A stretch of 64,000 nt of DNA from assembly GCF_000426765.1 (NCBI RefSeq), contig NZ_AUFZ01000016.1:431950-495949 (forward strand), given 5' to 3'. Positions 54,695 through 63,589 of this stretch are shown here, piece by piece. Position 1 is the stretch's first letter. The number at the start of each line of letters is the position of its first letter. This DNA comes from Vibrio litoralis DSM 17657. Lineage in GTDB: Bacteria > Pseudomonadota > Gammaproteobacteria > Enterobacterales > Vibrionaceae. A model generated the notes under the pieces. That model worked only from the letters and a program-made list of their open reading frames with translations, was not told where the DNA came from and did not search any database. The translations under genes were made by a program, and so were the position numbers.

Positions 54695-54718
54695 CGTTAT
54701 GCACTTAAGTATACAGCG
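54695..54718. promoter_or_regulatory. ModE-binding site upstream of modA
   Basis: CGTTATGCACTTAAG followed by TATACAGCG resembles the E. coli ModE operator (CGTTAT...ATAACG, 24 bp) with the same overall length and near-dyad ends. It sits 20 bp before the modA ATG, where bound ModE would block transcription. Confidence 0.6.
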
Positions 54719-54737
54719 TTTGTTTTTAGAGGATTCC

Positions 54738-55532
54738 ATGAAAAAACCATTCACCAAAAAGCCATACATGAAAAAGTTAGCACTTTATACGTTAGGCTTA
54801 TCGGCTTTATGCTCATCACTTCAAGTGTTTGCAGCTGACATTCATGTTTATGCGGCATCATCAATGACAGATGTCATGAAAGAATTAGGGCAAAAATATC
54901 AAGCTGAAACCGGTGATACCTTGGTGCCTGTATTTGCTGGATCGTCTACCTTAGCGCGTCAAATTGAGCAAGGTGCACCAGCCGATGTGTTTATTTCAGC
55001 GAATCCGAAATGGATGACTTACCTTGAAGATAAAGGCATGACGGCCAAAGATCAGGTCACGGATCTAGTAGGTAATAGCCTAGTTCTGATTGGTTCTGAC
55101 GAGGTGAAAAGTGCACATGTCGATGCGGGTACATTTAAAGAATTACCTAAATTATTGGCTGAGAATCGTTTAGCGGTAGGTGAACCTCAAAGCGTTCCAG
55201 CGGGCATGTATGCCAAAGAAAGCCTTGAAAATATGGGACTTTGGTCGGAACTATCGTCTAAAACCGCACCAAGTAGCAATGTCCGTTTAACCATGTCACT
55301 CGTTGAGCGTGGTGAAGCACCATTTGGCGTGGTTTATAAAACTGATGCATTGATGAGTAAAAAAGTTTCAATTATTCAAACGTTCCCAGAAAGTACTCAT
55401 TCACCGATCATTTATCCAGCGGTTGCGTTGAATGACAAAGCCACTAGCCAAGCTTTCTTCAACTTTTTGAAAAGCCAGCAAGCGAGCGATACCTTTATTA
55501 AATACGGATTTACGCCGCTTGTGGCTCACTAA
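54738..55532 (+). CDS. modA: Molybdate ABC transporter binding protein
   Basis: 264 residues from the ATG at 54738 with AGAGGA upstream; the frame is open from 54699 but those codons overlap the ModE site. Signal peptide LALYTLGLSALCSSLQVFAA; mature part ADIHVYAASSMTDVMKELGQ with the Ser residues that coordinate molybdate, VFAGSSTLARQIEQGAPADV and ALNDKATSQAFFNFL. Binds molybdate or tungstate in the periplasm. Confidence 0.95.
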   Translation: MKKPFTKKPYMKKLALYTLGLSALCSSLQVFAADIHVYAASSMTDVMKELGQKYQAETGDTLVPVFAGSSTLARQIEQGAPADVFISANPKWMTYLEDKGMTAKDQVTDLVGNSLVLIGSDEVKSAHVDAGTFKELPKLLAENRLAVGEPQSVPAGMYAKESLENMGLWSELSSKTAPSSNVRLTMSLVERGEAPFGVVYKTDALMSKKVSIIQTFPESTHSPIIYPAVALNDKATSQAFFNFLKSQQASDTFIKYGFTPLVAH

Positions 55533-55628
55533 GTCCTGATTTAATAAGCCCTAACTCGATAAGCTTTAACGCGGTGAACTAATCATTTATCAGAATGAAT
55601 AAAAACAGAATCAATAAAAGGATAACCA

Positions 55629-56378
55629 GTGATCTTGTCTGATTACGAAATTAGCGCCTTACTACTTAGCTTAAAAGTGTCCTCAATCGCAGTCCTTTGG
55701 TTACTGCCGGTTGGGGTTTTCTTTTCTTGGCTACTTGTGACTAAAGAGTTTTGGGGTAAAAAGCTACTAGACAGTTTAATTCATCTTCCTTTAGTGCTTC
55801 CTCCGGTAGTGATTGGGTATATGCTCCTCCTAACCATGGGTAGAAAGGGCATTGTTGGTGAATGGCTGTTTGATACCTTTGGTCTAGTGTTTAGTTTTAA
55901 CTGGAAAGGCGCAGCATTGGCGTCGGCAGTCGTGGCCTTACCGTTAATGGTACGCTCGATTCGATTAAGCTTAATGAATGTAGATCCAAAGCTGGAACAA
56001 GCTGCGAGAACCCTGGGTGCATCGCCATTTCGTGTCTTTATGACAATCACCTTGCCGTTGGTCTTACCGGGCGTGATCACTGGTGCCATGCTGTCATTTG
56101 CCCGTAGTCTAGGGGAGTTTGGCGCAACCATCAGCTTTGTGGCAAACATTCCCAATCAAACGCAAACTCTACCACTGGCAATGTATAACTTTATCCAAAC
56201 ACCCGGTGCGGAATTTGAAGCCGCGCGTCTTTGCGTAATTTCGATAGTGATTGCACTGTTATCTTTACTTTGTTCTGAATGGTTAACCCAAAAAACCCAG
56301 AAAAGACTCGGCGTTTCTAGTGCTTCCAAGGCTAGCTCTTTCAAGAGCAGTTCATACAAGAATGGAGGCCAAGCATGA
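55629..56378 (+). CDS. modB: Molybdate ABC transporter permease
   Basis: 249 residues; GTG start with AAGGA upstream. Five to six membrane segments (E. coli ModB 229), HLPLVLPPVVIGYMLLL, and the coupling loop LEQAARTLGASPFRVFMTIT. The Ser/Lys-rich C-terminal tail (SSASKASSFKSSSYKN) is longer than usual. Overlaps modC by 4 bp (ATGA). Confidence 0.95.
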   Translation: MILSDYEISALLLSLKVSSIAVLWLLPVGVFFSWLLVTKEFWGKKLLDSLIHLPLVLPPVVIGYMLLLTMGRKGIVGEWLFDTFGLVFSFNWKGAALASAVVALPLMVRSIRLSLMNVDPKLEQAARTLGASPFRVFMTITLPLVLPGVITGAMLSFARSLGEFGATISFVANIPNQTQTLPLAMYNFIQTPGAEFEAARLCVISIVIALLSLLCSEWLTQKTQKRLGVSSASKASSFKSSSYKNGGQA

Positions 56379-57517
56379 TCGATTTAAATTTTAAGCAGCG
56401 TTTCGCGGATTTTGATTTAGATATTCAAGCTCAGATACCGAGTTCAGGAATCACCGCGATTTTTGGCCGTTCAGGTGCAGGAAAAACCAGCATCATTAAT
56501 GCCGTTAGTGGCTTAAAAAATCCAGATTTTGGCTCGATAAGTATCAATAAACGAGTACTGTTTGATTCCCAACAAGGTATCAATCTTGCGGTTGAAAAAC
56601 GAGATATAGGCTACGTATTTCAAGAGTCTCGGTTATTCCCACACTATAAAGTGAAAGGCAACTTACTCTATGGTGTGAAAAATAAAGCTTTATTCAGTAA
56701 AAGCCATTTTATTGGCAAAGAAAAGTTACCAGGTAACTTTAATCAAGTAGTTGATCTACTAGGATTATCTGAATTATTAGATCGTCATCCGGCCGATTTG
56801 TCTGGTGGTGAGAGACAACGCTGTGCGATCGCAAGAGCCTTGTTGTCAGAGCCAAAAGTATTGCTGATGGATGAGCCATTAGCGTCTTTAGATCTGCCGA
56901 GAAAAAAAGAAGTTATGCCGTTTTTAGAGTCTCTAGCGCAAGAGATTCAAATTCCAATTTTGTACGTTACCCATAGTCTGGATGAAATTCTGCACCTAGC
57001 GGATCACATGCTATTAATGGACTCAGGAAGGGTCGTGGGCTCTGGCGATATTGAGACAATGTGGGCATCAAGTGCCTTTAAACCCTGGCATGATGAAGCG
57101 GATCTGAGCACGATATTTAAAGGTGTCATCAAGCAGCATCACCAACGTTACGCGCTGACCTATGTAGAAATTGCGCCGAGTTGCGGTGTTTGGATGTCGG
57201 CTATTGATGCCAATCTCGATGAATCCGTTAGAATTCGTATTCATGCTAGCGATGTATCGTTAACCTTATCCGAATCTACAGACACATCGATTCGAAATAT
57301 CTTGCCTGCAAAAGTTGTAGAGCTCGCGCCAGTGACGGATCCTGCGCAGCCGGTTTCGATTTGTTTAGCGATAGGTGAAGGTGGAGTTGAGCATTATCTT
57401 TGGGCTAATATCACTGCTTGGGCTTATGAGGATTTACAGCTTGAGATTGGGCAAAAGGTATTTGCACAAATCAAGGGCGTGAAAATGACCAACAAAGATA
57501 TGGCAATTCGAAAATAA
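56375..57517 (+). CDS. modC: Molybdate ABC transporter ATPase
   Basis: 380 residues. Walker A GRSGAGKTS, Q-loop VFQESRLFPHYK, signature LSGGERQR, Walker B VLLMDEPLASLD and switch His in LYVTHSLDE; then a C-terminal Mop/TOBE domain (from about 290) that senses molybdate. Longer than E. coli ModC (352) by an insertion around residues 100-115 (ALFSKSHFIGKEKLPGN). Ends at a terminator. Confidence 0.95.
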   Translation: MIDLNFKQRFADFDLDIQAQIPSSGITAIFGRSGAGKTSIINAVSGLKNPDFGSISINKRVLFDSQQGINLAVEKRDIGYVFQESRLFPHYKVKGNLLYGVKNKALFSKSHFIGKEKLPGNFNQVVDLLGLSELLDRHPADLSGGERQRCAIARALLSEPKVLLMDEPLASLDLPRKKEVMPFLESLAQEIQIPILYVTHSLDEILHLADHMLLMDSGRVVGSGDIETMWASSAFKPWHDEADLSTIFKGVIKQHHQRYALTYVEIAPSCGVWMSAIDANLDESVRIRIHASDVSLTLSESTDTSIRNILPAKVVELAPVTDPAQPVSICLAIGEGGVEHYLWANITAWAYEDLQLEIGQKVFAQIKGVKMTNKDMAIRK

Positions 57518-57539
57518 ACATGACCGCAAAAAAACCTTA

Positions 57540-57572
57540 ATGGCCTGAATGGAAACGTTCAGGCCATTTTTG
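57540..57572 (+). terminator. Terminator of modABC
   Basis: Perfect 10-bp stem ATGGCCTGAA/TTCAGGCCAT with an 8-base loop, then TTTTTG. Confidence 0.92.
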
Positions 57573-57649
57573 TATCTGGAGAGCCAAAAGCCCAGTGGCA
57601 CGCTTCTTGAATTACTTTTATTAAGTGTTTAACACAAGGAGCAATAACT

Positions 57650-57820
57650 ATGTGGTTATCATTATATTTTCCATCATTGAACGCGGCAATGGACGAACAT
57701 AAGGTCATTTATAGTGCAAGTCCTTATGGTATGCCGCTTGTTGTGCACCATGTTGATGCAATCAGTCAAGCAGGGGCTAAAGTTGACTCACTAGCAAAGT
57801 CAGAGACCTTTAATGCCTAA
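57650..57820 (+). CDS. Unrecognised 56-residue protein at the head of the glucosylglycerate operon
   Basis: ATG at 57650 with AAGGAG 8 bases upstream; 56 codons, stop TAA at 57818 overlapping the ATG of the next gene (57813) by 8 bp, a sign of translational coupling. It begins MWLSLYFPSLNAAMDEHKVI and ends DSLAKSETFNA. It has a hydrophobic but short N-terminus and two adjacent His (LVVHHVD). No family recognised. Codon usage is like its neighbours. Its position in front of the phosphatase gene, its strong ribosome site and the coupling support a real gene; function cannot be said, though a link with glucosylglycerate synthesis is likely. Confidence 0.68.
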   Translation: MWLSLYFPSLNAAMDEHKVIYSASPYGMPLVVHHVDAISQAGAKVDSLAKSETFNA

Positions 57821-58670
57821 ACCCGGAAAGCAACCAATCATCTTCAGCGATTTAGACGGCACCCTACTTGATCATAATGATTACAGTATTGATGCCGTTG
57901 AGCCGATACTCAAAAAATTAGCGCTTCTTAGTGTGGATGTTATTCCAACGACTAGTAAAACCTTTGCTGAGCTGCAATTTCTCATGCCTCAGTTAGGTTT
58001 AACAACGCCTTTCATTGTTGAGAACGGCGCAGCGGTATTTATTCCTAAACCGAAAACAGCAACAACGCTAATGAATCAGCCAGAAGGCACAGTATCGATT
58101 CAAGATTATTGGTGCAAATCCTTTACCCAACCTCGTAGTCACTGGCAACCATATATTGAGCAAGCTAAACGCCAATTTGAAGGATGCTTTAGTTTGATGA
58201 CCGAGATGTCTGCAACAGAAGTAGCGGAACTCACGGGCTTAACTGAGGAAGAAGCGCAACGTGCATTGCAACGTGACTATAGTGAGCCGGTTAGTTGGCA
58301 TGGCAGCGTTGAACAAGAACAGGGCTTTATCGAGTTTATGCAGCAGTGTGGTGCAACGGTATTAAAAGGTGGCCGCTTTCTACACATTGGTGGCTGCGCT
58401 CAAAAGGGTATCGCAATGGAGTGGCTTATGAATGTTTATCAGAAAGATTTTTTACAGCAAACAGGACAACAGAAAGATTGGTTCAGTATCGCGCTAGGAG
58501 ACAGCGGTAATGATATCAGCATGCTCGAATTAGCGGATATCGCGGTGCGAATTCGTTCAGAGCATCATGATTTTCCGATTCTTTCTCGTGAAGAAGGGGT
58601 AATTGATAGTGATAGTTATGGCCCAACGGGCTGGGCAGAGTGTATACAGCGGATTTTATCCCTTGAGTAA
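57813..58670 (+). CDS. Mannosyl/glucosyl-3-phosphoglycerate phosphatase (MpgP-type HAD)
   Basis: 285 residues of the HAD-IIB group: motif I FSDLDGTLLDHND, motif II PTTSKTFAELQFL, FIVENGAAVFIP, and motif IV ALGDSGNDISMLELAD. YedP/MpgP members remove phosphate from mannosyl- or glucosyl-3-phosphoglycerate to yield the compatible solute. It is followed 49 bp later by the glycosyltransferase gene, so it should act on that enzyme's product. Confidence 0.88.
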   Translation: MPKPGKQPIIFSDLDGTLLDHNDYSIDAVEPILKKLALLSVDVIPTTSKTFAELQFLMPQLGLTTPFIVENGAAVFIPKPKTATTLMNQPEGTVSIQDYWCKSFTQPRSHWQPYIEQAKRQFEGCFSLMTEMSATEVAELTGLTEEEAQRALQRDYSEPVSWHGSVEQEQGFIEFMQQCGATVLKGGRFLHIGGCAQKGIAMEWLMNVYQKDFLQQTGQQKDWFSIALGDSGNDISMLELADIAVRIRSEHHDFPILSREEGVIDSDSYGPTGWAECIQRILSLE

Positions 58671-58719
58671 GATCTTGAATTAGAAATTTTCATTTTTAGC
58701 ATGGAATGCAGGAGGCATC

Positions 58720-59943
58720 ATGGCTGACTTTTATCAAAACGGTATCGTGACAACATTACATAACTTGTCTGAACGGCCAGTGGAGGAATTGGAAGCAGAG
58801 TTAATGTCGTTTGCTGACCAGCGTTCCATGGGGTTGATTCTACCTTCTTTATTTTCGGAACTAGAAGGCGAAGCATTGCCTAAAATTGTCGAAGAATTAA
58901 AGAGTGTCCCTTACTTATCTCAGATCGTAATTGGCCTAGATAGAGCCGATGAAGCGCAATATAAACATGCTTTATCTTTCTTTAAAGATTTACCTCAGCA
59001 TCACCGCGTTTTGTGGAATGATGGTCCTCGCTTGCAAGCCCTAGATAAAGAATTAGCGGCACTAGGTTTAGCCCCTAAAGAGCTCGGTAAAGGCCGTAAT
59101 GTCTGGTATTGCATGGGTTATGTCCTAGCAACCGGAAAAGCAGAATCGGTCGCATTACATGACTGTGACATTGTCACTTATGAGCGTGATTTATTGGCAC
59201 GTTTAATTTATCCCGTCGCCAACCCACGCTTTAATTATGAATTCTGCAAAGGCTACTACGCACGAGTGGCCAATGGCAAAATGAATGGTCGAGTGGCACG
59301 TTTATTGGTCACGCCATTATTAAAAGCACTTAAACGAGTGACCGACCAAAATGCCTACCTAGATTATATGGATAGCTTTAAATATTCATTAGCTGGCGAG
59401 TTTTCATTCCGCCGCGATGTGCTGAGTGATATTCGTATTCCAAGCGATTGGGGATTAGAAATTGGTGTTCTGTCGGAAATGCATCGTAACTATGCCAGTA
59501 ATCGTCTATGCCAAGTTGATATCGCTAAAACCTACGATCATAAACATCAAGATTTATCGTTAGATTGCACTGATGGCGGTTTGTCTAAAATGTCGATCGA
59601 TATTACAAAATCTCTGTTTCGTAAACTGGCGACTCAAGGTGAAACCTTTAATACGGAAGGCTTTCGTTCGCTTAAAGCTACTTACTACCGTATTGCGCTC
59701 GATTTTGTTGAAGCCTACCACAATGATGCCTTAATGAATGGCCTAACCTTGGATGTTCACCTAGAAGAGAAAGCGGTCGAAATGTTTGCCCAAAATATAA
59801 TGACCGCTGGCCAAAGCTTCCTCGATAACCCGATGGAAACGCCATTTATTCCAAGTTGGAACCGCGTAGTGAGTGCCATGCCTGATGTGATGGAACGATT
59901 AAAAGAGGCGGTAGAATTAGATCAACAAGAATTCGGGGGCTAA
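58720..59943 (+). CDS. Glucosyl-3-phosphoglycerate synthase-like glycosyltransferase
   Basis: 407 residues. GT-A fold of family GT81-like: [33 protein letters not shown], and the metal-binding [14 protein letters not shown] (D-x-D type) are the GpgS hallmarks; the C-terminal helical region is complete. It would transfer glucose from a nucleotide sugar to 3-phosphoglycerate; by operon context the product glucosyl-3-phosphoglycerate is dephosphorylated to glucosylglycerate, a solute used in salt or nitrogen stress. GCAGGAGG ribosome site. Confidence 0.85.
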   Translation: MADFYQNGIVTTLHNLSERPVEELEAELMSFADQRSMGLILPSLFSELEGEALPKIVEELKSVPYLSQIVIGLDRADEAQYKHALSFFKDLPQHHRVLWNDGPRLQALDKELAALGLAPKELGKGRNVWYCMGYVLATGKAESVALHDCDIVTYERDLLARLIYPVANPRFNYEFCKGYYARVANGKMNGRVARLLVTPLLKALKRVTDQNAYLDYMDSFKYSLAGEFSFRRDVLSDIRIPSDWGLEIGVLSEMHRNYASNRLCQVDIAKTYDHKHQDLSLDCTDGGLSKMSIDITKSLFRKLATQGETFNTEGFRSLKATYYRIALDFVEAYHNDALMNGLTLDVHLEEKAVEMFAQNIMTAGQSFLDNPMETPFIPSWNRVVSAMPDVMERLKEAVELDQQEFGG

Positions 59944-59945
59944 GT

Positions 59946-61718
59946 ATGACGTCATCAAATCTATTAGTGGATAAAATCTGTCACCATTTGGATGTGATCT
60001 ACCAAGGTATTGAATTATCAATTGAGTATAAAGAATTAGCCAATCAGCTAATCAGTACGATGCGTCTATCGCCCAATTTAGAGACTTCGATGCCGATGGC
60101 AGTATCGCAGTCGCCGGTACCAAAATCTCAATGGAGCGAGAAAGATACCATCATGATCACCTACGGCGATAGCTTGCTGCAAAGCGGTGAAACGCCTCTG
60201 AAAACCTTAAAGTCCTTTCTCAATCAATATTGCCAGCCTCATATCAATGGCGTACATATTCTGCCTTTTTTCCCGTATAGCTCAGATGATGGTTTCTCGG
60301 TGATTGATTATTCGAGTGTCAATGAAGGCTTGGGTGATTGGCCAGATATTGAAGCGATTTCCAGTGAGTTTAATTTGATGTCGGATCTGGTGATTAATCA
60401 TTGTTCAGCAAGGAGCGCCTGGTTTCAAAACTTCATTAAGAGCGAAGGCGTAGGGCATGATTACTTCTATACCGCTGCGCCAGATATTGATACCAAACCA
60501 GTGGTAAGGCCTAGAACCTCCGACTTACTCAAAGAAGTCGAAACTGCGCAGGGCACTCAATATGTTTGGTGTACCTTTAGCCACGATCAGGTCGATTTTG
60601 ATTTCCGTAACCCAGAAGTACTAAAAGCCTTTGTCGAGATCATACGTCAATATATCGACCATGGCATTCGTACCTTTAGGCTCGATGCGGTGGCCTTTTT
60701 ATGGAAAGAACTTGGTACTAGTTGTATCAATCTCGATCAAACCCATGAAGTGATTCGTCTATTACGCAGTTTGATTGAACAAGCCTGCCCGCAAGCCATT
60801 ATCATTACCGAAACCAACATCCCTAACCATGAAAACCTGACCTATTTTGGCAATGCCAATGAAGCGCACGCTATTTATAATTTCTCGCTGCCGCCACTAC
60901 TGGTGAATACTTTAATTACCGGCAATGGTGATCATCTTAAACGCTGGATGATGGGAATGCCTCCGGCGCAGCAGGGCACGACTTACTTTAACTTTATTGC
61001 CTCACACGATGGCATTGGTTTGCGGCCGGCGGAAGGTTTGCTACAAGAAAACGAAATCAATGTATTGGTGAACACCATGCAATCGTTCGGTGGCTTGGTG
61101 TCATGGCGCGCAACGGAAAATGGTGACCGTAAGCCTTATGAAATCAATATCGCCTTATTTGATGCGCTGCAGGGCACGCAAGCCGGGCCAGATAAGTATG
61201 GTATCGACCGCTTTATTTGTGCGCATGCGATTATGTTAGCAATGGAAGGCATTCCGGGGATTTATATTCACAGTTTGCTTGGTACGGGAAATGATTACGA
61301 TAAAGTTGAAAACACTAATCAAAATCGCTCAATTAACCGCCATCGTTGGGAGTTTTCACAACTGCAAGATCTGTTGTCTCAACCACATACTCAACATCAT
61401 CAGGTATTAAAACGTTTGATGCATTTAATCGAGCTGAGAACAGAGCAAGTCGCTTTTCATCCTAATGCAGTGCAATTTACGCTGCACCTAGGTGGGCAGT
61501 TATTTGGTTTTTGGCGTCAAAGCATGGATAGGCGTCAAAGCATTTTCTGTGTCAGTAATATCAGCCTTGAAGAACAAACCTTAAACTTAGCCGATATGAA
61601 CTTGATCCAAACGGATCATTGGAAAGATTTGATCAGCGATACTGAACTGACTGGCTCAACGGAAAGCATCCAATTAAAGCCGTATCAAACCGTCTGGATC
61701 ACGAATAGGTTCAACTAA
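59946..61718 (+). CDS. Glucosylglycerate phosphorylase-like GH13_18 enzyme
   Basis: 590 residues, sucrose-phosphorylase-type GH13 (subfamily 18). Catalytic set: nucleophile Asp in [13 protein letters not shown], acid/base Glu in [14 protein letters not shown], transition-state Asp in [13 protein letters not shown], plus [12 protein letters not shown] near the start. E. coli YcjM (559 residues) and relatives phosphorolyse glucosylglycerate to glucose-1-phosphate and glycerate. It starts 2 bp after the synthase stop. Its presence beside the synthesis genes suggests turnover of the same solute. Sucrose cannot be excluded by sequence alone. Confidence 0.83.
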   Translation: MTSSNLLVDKICHHLDVIYQGIELSIEYKELANQLISTMRLSPNLETSMPMAVSQSPVPKSQWSEKDTIMITYGDSLLQSGETPLKTLKSFLNQYCQPHINGVHILPFFPYSSDDGFSVIDYSSVNEGLGDWPDIEAISSEFNLMSDLVINHCSARSAWFQNFIKSEGVGHDYFYTAAPDIDTKPVVRPRTSDLLKEVETAQGTQYVWCTFSHDQVDFDFRNPEVLKAFVEIIRQYIDHGIRTFRLDAVAFLWKELGTSCINLDQTHEVIRLLRSLIEQACPQAIIITETNIPNHENLTYFGNANEAHAIYNFSLPPLLVNTLITGNGDHLKRWMMGMPPAQQGTTYFNFIASHDGIGLRPAEGLLQENEINVLVNTMQSFGGLVSWRATENGDRKPYEINIALFDALQGTQAGPDKYGIDRFICAHAIMLAMEGIPGIYIHSLLGTGNDYDKVENTNQNRSINRHRWEFSQLQDLLSQPHTQHHQVLKRLMHLIELRTEQVAFHPNAVQFTLHLGGQLFGFWRQSMDRRQSIFCVSNISLEEQTLNLADMNLIQTDHWKDLISDTELTGSTESIQLKPYQTVWITNRFN

Positions 61719-61813
61719 CAGTAAAAAGCTCGAATAAAATAGAGTTTCAAAGCAATAGGCTATGTTCATTTTTACCTTGAAACGGTATCTTAGCGGGGTT
61801 AAAAATTTTGAAA

Positions 61814-61835
61814 TACCTCGCTTATGGTCGAGGTA
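61814..61835. other. Small hairpin in the mog leader
   Basis: TACCTCG/CGAGGTA stem with an 8-base loop, 24 bp before the mog ATG. Not a recognised molybdenum-cofactor riboswitch (too short). Confidence 0.35.
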
Positions 61836-61859
61836 AAAACTTTGGTAGAGGAACAAGCA

Positions 61860-62393
61860 ATGAGCAAAGCAAAAATCGGTATTGTGACGGTAAGTGATCG
61901 TGCTAGCCAAGGTGTGTATGAAGATTTATCTGGCCAAGCCATCATTGATACGCTCAACGAGTACTTAACATCAGAGTGGGAACCGGTTTACCAAATCATC
62001 CCTGATGAGCAAGACCAAATCGAAGCCATGCTTGCAAAAATGGTGGATGAAGACGGTTGCAGCCTAGTGGTTACCACTGGCGGTACAGGCCCAGCAAAAC
62101 GGGATGTAACGCCAGAAGCCACAGAAGCAGTGTGCGATCGTATGATGCCTGGTTTCGGTGAGTTAATGCGCTCAGAATCATTAAAGTTTGTTCCAACCGC
62201 GATTTTGTCTCGTCAAACTGCTGGCCTACGTGGTAGCAGCCTGATTGTAAACTTACCGGGTAAACCAAAATCAATCCGCGAATGTTTAGATGCCGTTTTC
62301 CCAGCAATTCCTTACTGCATCGACTTAATGGAAGGTCCATTCCTAGAGTGCGATGAAAGCGTGATAAAGCCGTTTAGACCGAAAGCGAAGTAA
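61860..62393 (+). CDS. mog: Molybdopterin adenylyltransferase
   Basis: 177 residues from the ATG at 61860 (GAGGAA upstream). Activates molybdopterin as its adenylate for molybdenum insertion: IGIVTVSDRASQGVYEDLSG, TTGGTGPAKRDVTPEATEAV and LPGKPKSIRECLDAVFPAIP match E. coli Mog (195 residues). The transport genes modABC and regulator modE lie 4-8 kb upstream, so uptake and use of molybdate are near each other but in separate units. Confidence 0.95.
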   Translation: MSKAKIGIVTVSDRASQGVYEDLSGQAIIDTLNEYLTSEWEPVYQIIPDEQDQIEAMLAKMVDEDGCSLVVTTGGTGPAKRDVTPEATEAVCDRMMPGFGELMRSESLKFVPTAILSRQTAGLRGSSLIVNLPGKPKSIRECLDAVFPAIPYCIDLMEGPFLECDESVIKPFRPKAK

Positions 62394-62411
62394 CACCAGA
62401 TAAGAAAATTA

Positions 62412-62455
62412 CCCTTTGGATTAATAGTGGAAAATCTATTAGTTCAAAGGGCTTT
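62412..62455. terminator. Terminator between mog and the integrase
   Basis: 16-bp stem with two G-U pairs: CCCTTTGGATTAATAG against CTATTAGTTCAAAGGG, 8-base loop, then CTTTTAG. It overlaps the last codons of the convergent integrase gene. Confidence 0.78.
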
Positions 62456-63389
62456 TAGTAAAACCAAACTTGCTACCTATCACATGTGTATATAGCTCTG
62501 TTGTTCTGACATCGCTATGGCCCAATAATTCTTGTACCGTTCTGATATCTGAACCAGACTGTAAAAGCTGCGTAGCAAATGAATGACGAAAAGTATGAGC
62601 GGTCACACGTTTAAGTACGCCACTCTTTTTTACCGCACCTCTTAATTGCTTCCTAAACGCACTTTCATGTAAATGATGTCGACAAGTGTATCCATCAAGA
62701 GGGTGCAAGCATCGTTGAGTTGACGGAAATAAGTATTGCCAATAAGGATCTTTTGCAGCATTGCCGTATTTTTTTATTAAACTACTTGGTAAAGAAGTTA
62801 AGCCAAACCCTGCTTCACAATCCCTCTTGTGCAAATCTAAACAGACTTTAATTTGATTTTTTAATTGGGTTATTAACACTGTCGGCAATAGCGTATATCT
62901 ATCTTTTGCTCCCTTACCACGGAAGATATAAATGGTTTGATTTTCAAAATTAAGATCTTTTATCCGTAAACCGAGCGCTTCATTAATTCTGAGTCCGCAA
63001 CCGTATAAAAGGGCGCATAGTAACCAATATTGTCCATTCAAGTTATCTAAAATCAGATTAACTTCTTCGTGGGTTAATACTGTTGGCATACGTTTTGGCC
63101 TTTTGGTAAATGAATACCTTAAATCTTGAATCTCAACTTTTAGAACGTGTCGATACATAAAAATGATGGCGCATAATGCTTGGTTTTGTGTGGCACTGGA
63201 TACTTTCCTCTCGTTTGCTAAGTAAGAAAGAAACGTTTCAATGTGAGAATTCGACATGTCTTTTGGGTGTTTCATATTGTGATAACGAATGAATTGCCGT
63301 ATCCAAAAGAGATAGGATTTTTCTGTTTTTAAGCTGTAATGACGTACTCTAATTTCTTGGCGAATAGACTCAATAAATGGTGAGGGCAT
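62439..63389 (-). CDS. intIA: Integron integrase, Vibrio IntIA type
   Basis: 316-residue tyrosine recombinase (V. cholerae IntIA 320). Residues 1-90: SAM-like core-binding domain (ESIRQEIRVRHYSLKTEKSY). Catalytic: Arg in LYGCGLRINEALGLR, Lys in FRGKGAKDRYTLLP, His-x2-Arg in HTFRHSFATQLLQ, His in LLGHSDVRTTELYTHV, and the Tyr in that last motif. The extra integron-specific helix region (HPLDGYTCRHHLHESAFRK) that separates IntI from XerC/D is present. It inserts gene cassettes at attI and rearranges attC sites. It is transcribed leftward, away from the candidate attI. An SOS LexA box is just upstream. Confidence 0.95.
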   Translation of the reverse strand: MPSPFIESIRQEIRVRHYSLKTEKSYLFWIRQFIRYHNMKHPKDMSNSHIETFLSYLANERKVSSATQNQALCAIIFMYRHVLKVEIQDLRYSFTKRPKRMPTVLTHEEVNLILDNLNGQYWLLCALLYGCGLRINEALGLRIKDLNFENQTIYIFRGKGAKDRYTLLPTVLITQLKNQIKVCLDLHKRDCEAGFGLTSLPSSLIKKYGNAAKDPYWQYLFPSTQRCLHPLDGYTCRHHLHESAFRKQLRGAVKKSGVLKRVTAHTFRHSFATQLLQSGSDIRTVQELLGHSDVRTTELYTHVIGSKFGFTKSPLN

Positions 63390-63403
63390 AAATAACCTCT
63401 TAA

Positions 63404-63419
63404 CTGTATTTATATACAG
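63404..63419. promoter_or_regulatory. LexA (SOS) box of the integrase
   Basis: CTGTATTTATATACAG is an exact CTGT-N8-ACAG LexA site, 15 bp upstream of the integrase start. SOS control of integron integrases is established in V. cholerae and in class 1 integrons. Confidence 0.92.
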
Positions 63420-63456
63420 TTATAATGGTGTTTTGACCAAACTGCCATCAAAATGG

Positions 63457-63589
63457 AGAAAGCGAGAACTAAAAAGAACTATTTAGTATTGTAATTTTAA
63501 TCTAACTCACTGATTTAAAATTAAAGTATGTAATAATCTCAAGTTTGGGATTGTCACAATTGGCTCGCTAAACCCAGTTCTCGCTTTCT
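63457..63589. repeat. 133-bp segment bounded by 14-bp perfect inverted repeats
   Basis: AGAAAGCGAGAACT at 63457-63470 and its exact complement at 63576-63589. Between them is AT-rich DNA with no open frame. It lies between the integrase promoter and the attI region. The nature of the element is not known. Confidence 0.7.

Noticed and set aside
61814..61835. Molybdenum-cofactor riboswitch upstream of mog
   Set aside because: Only a 7-bp hairpin is present; the conserved multi-helix Moco aptamer needs more than 100 nt and cannot be drawn here.
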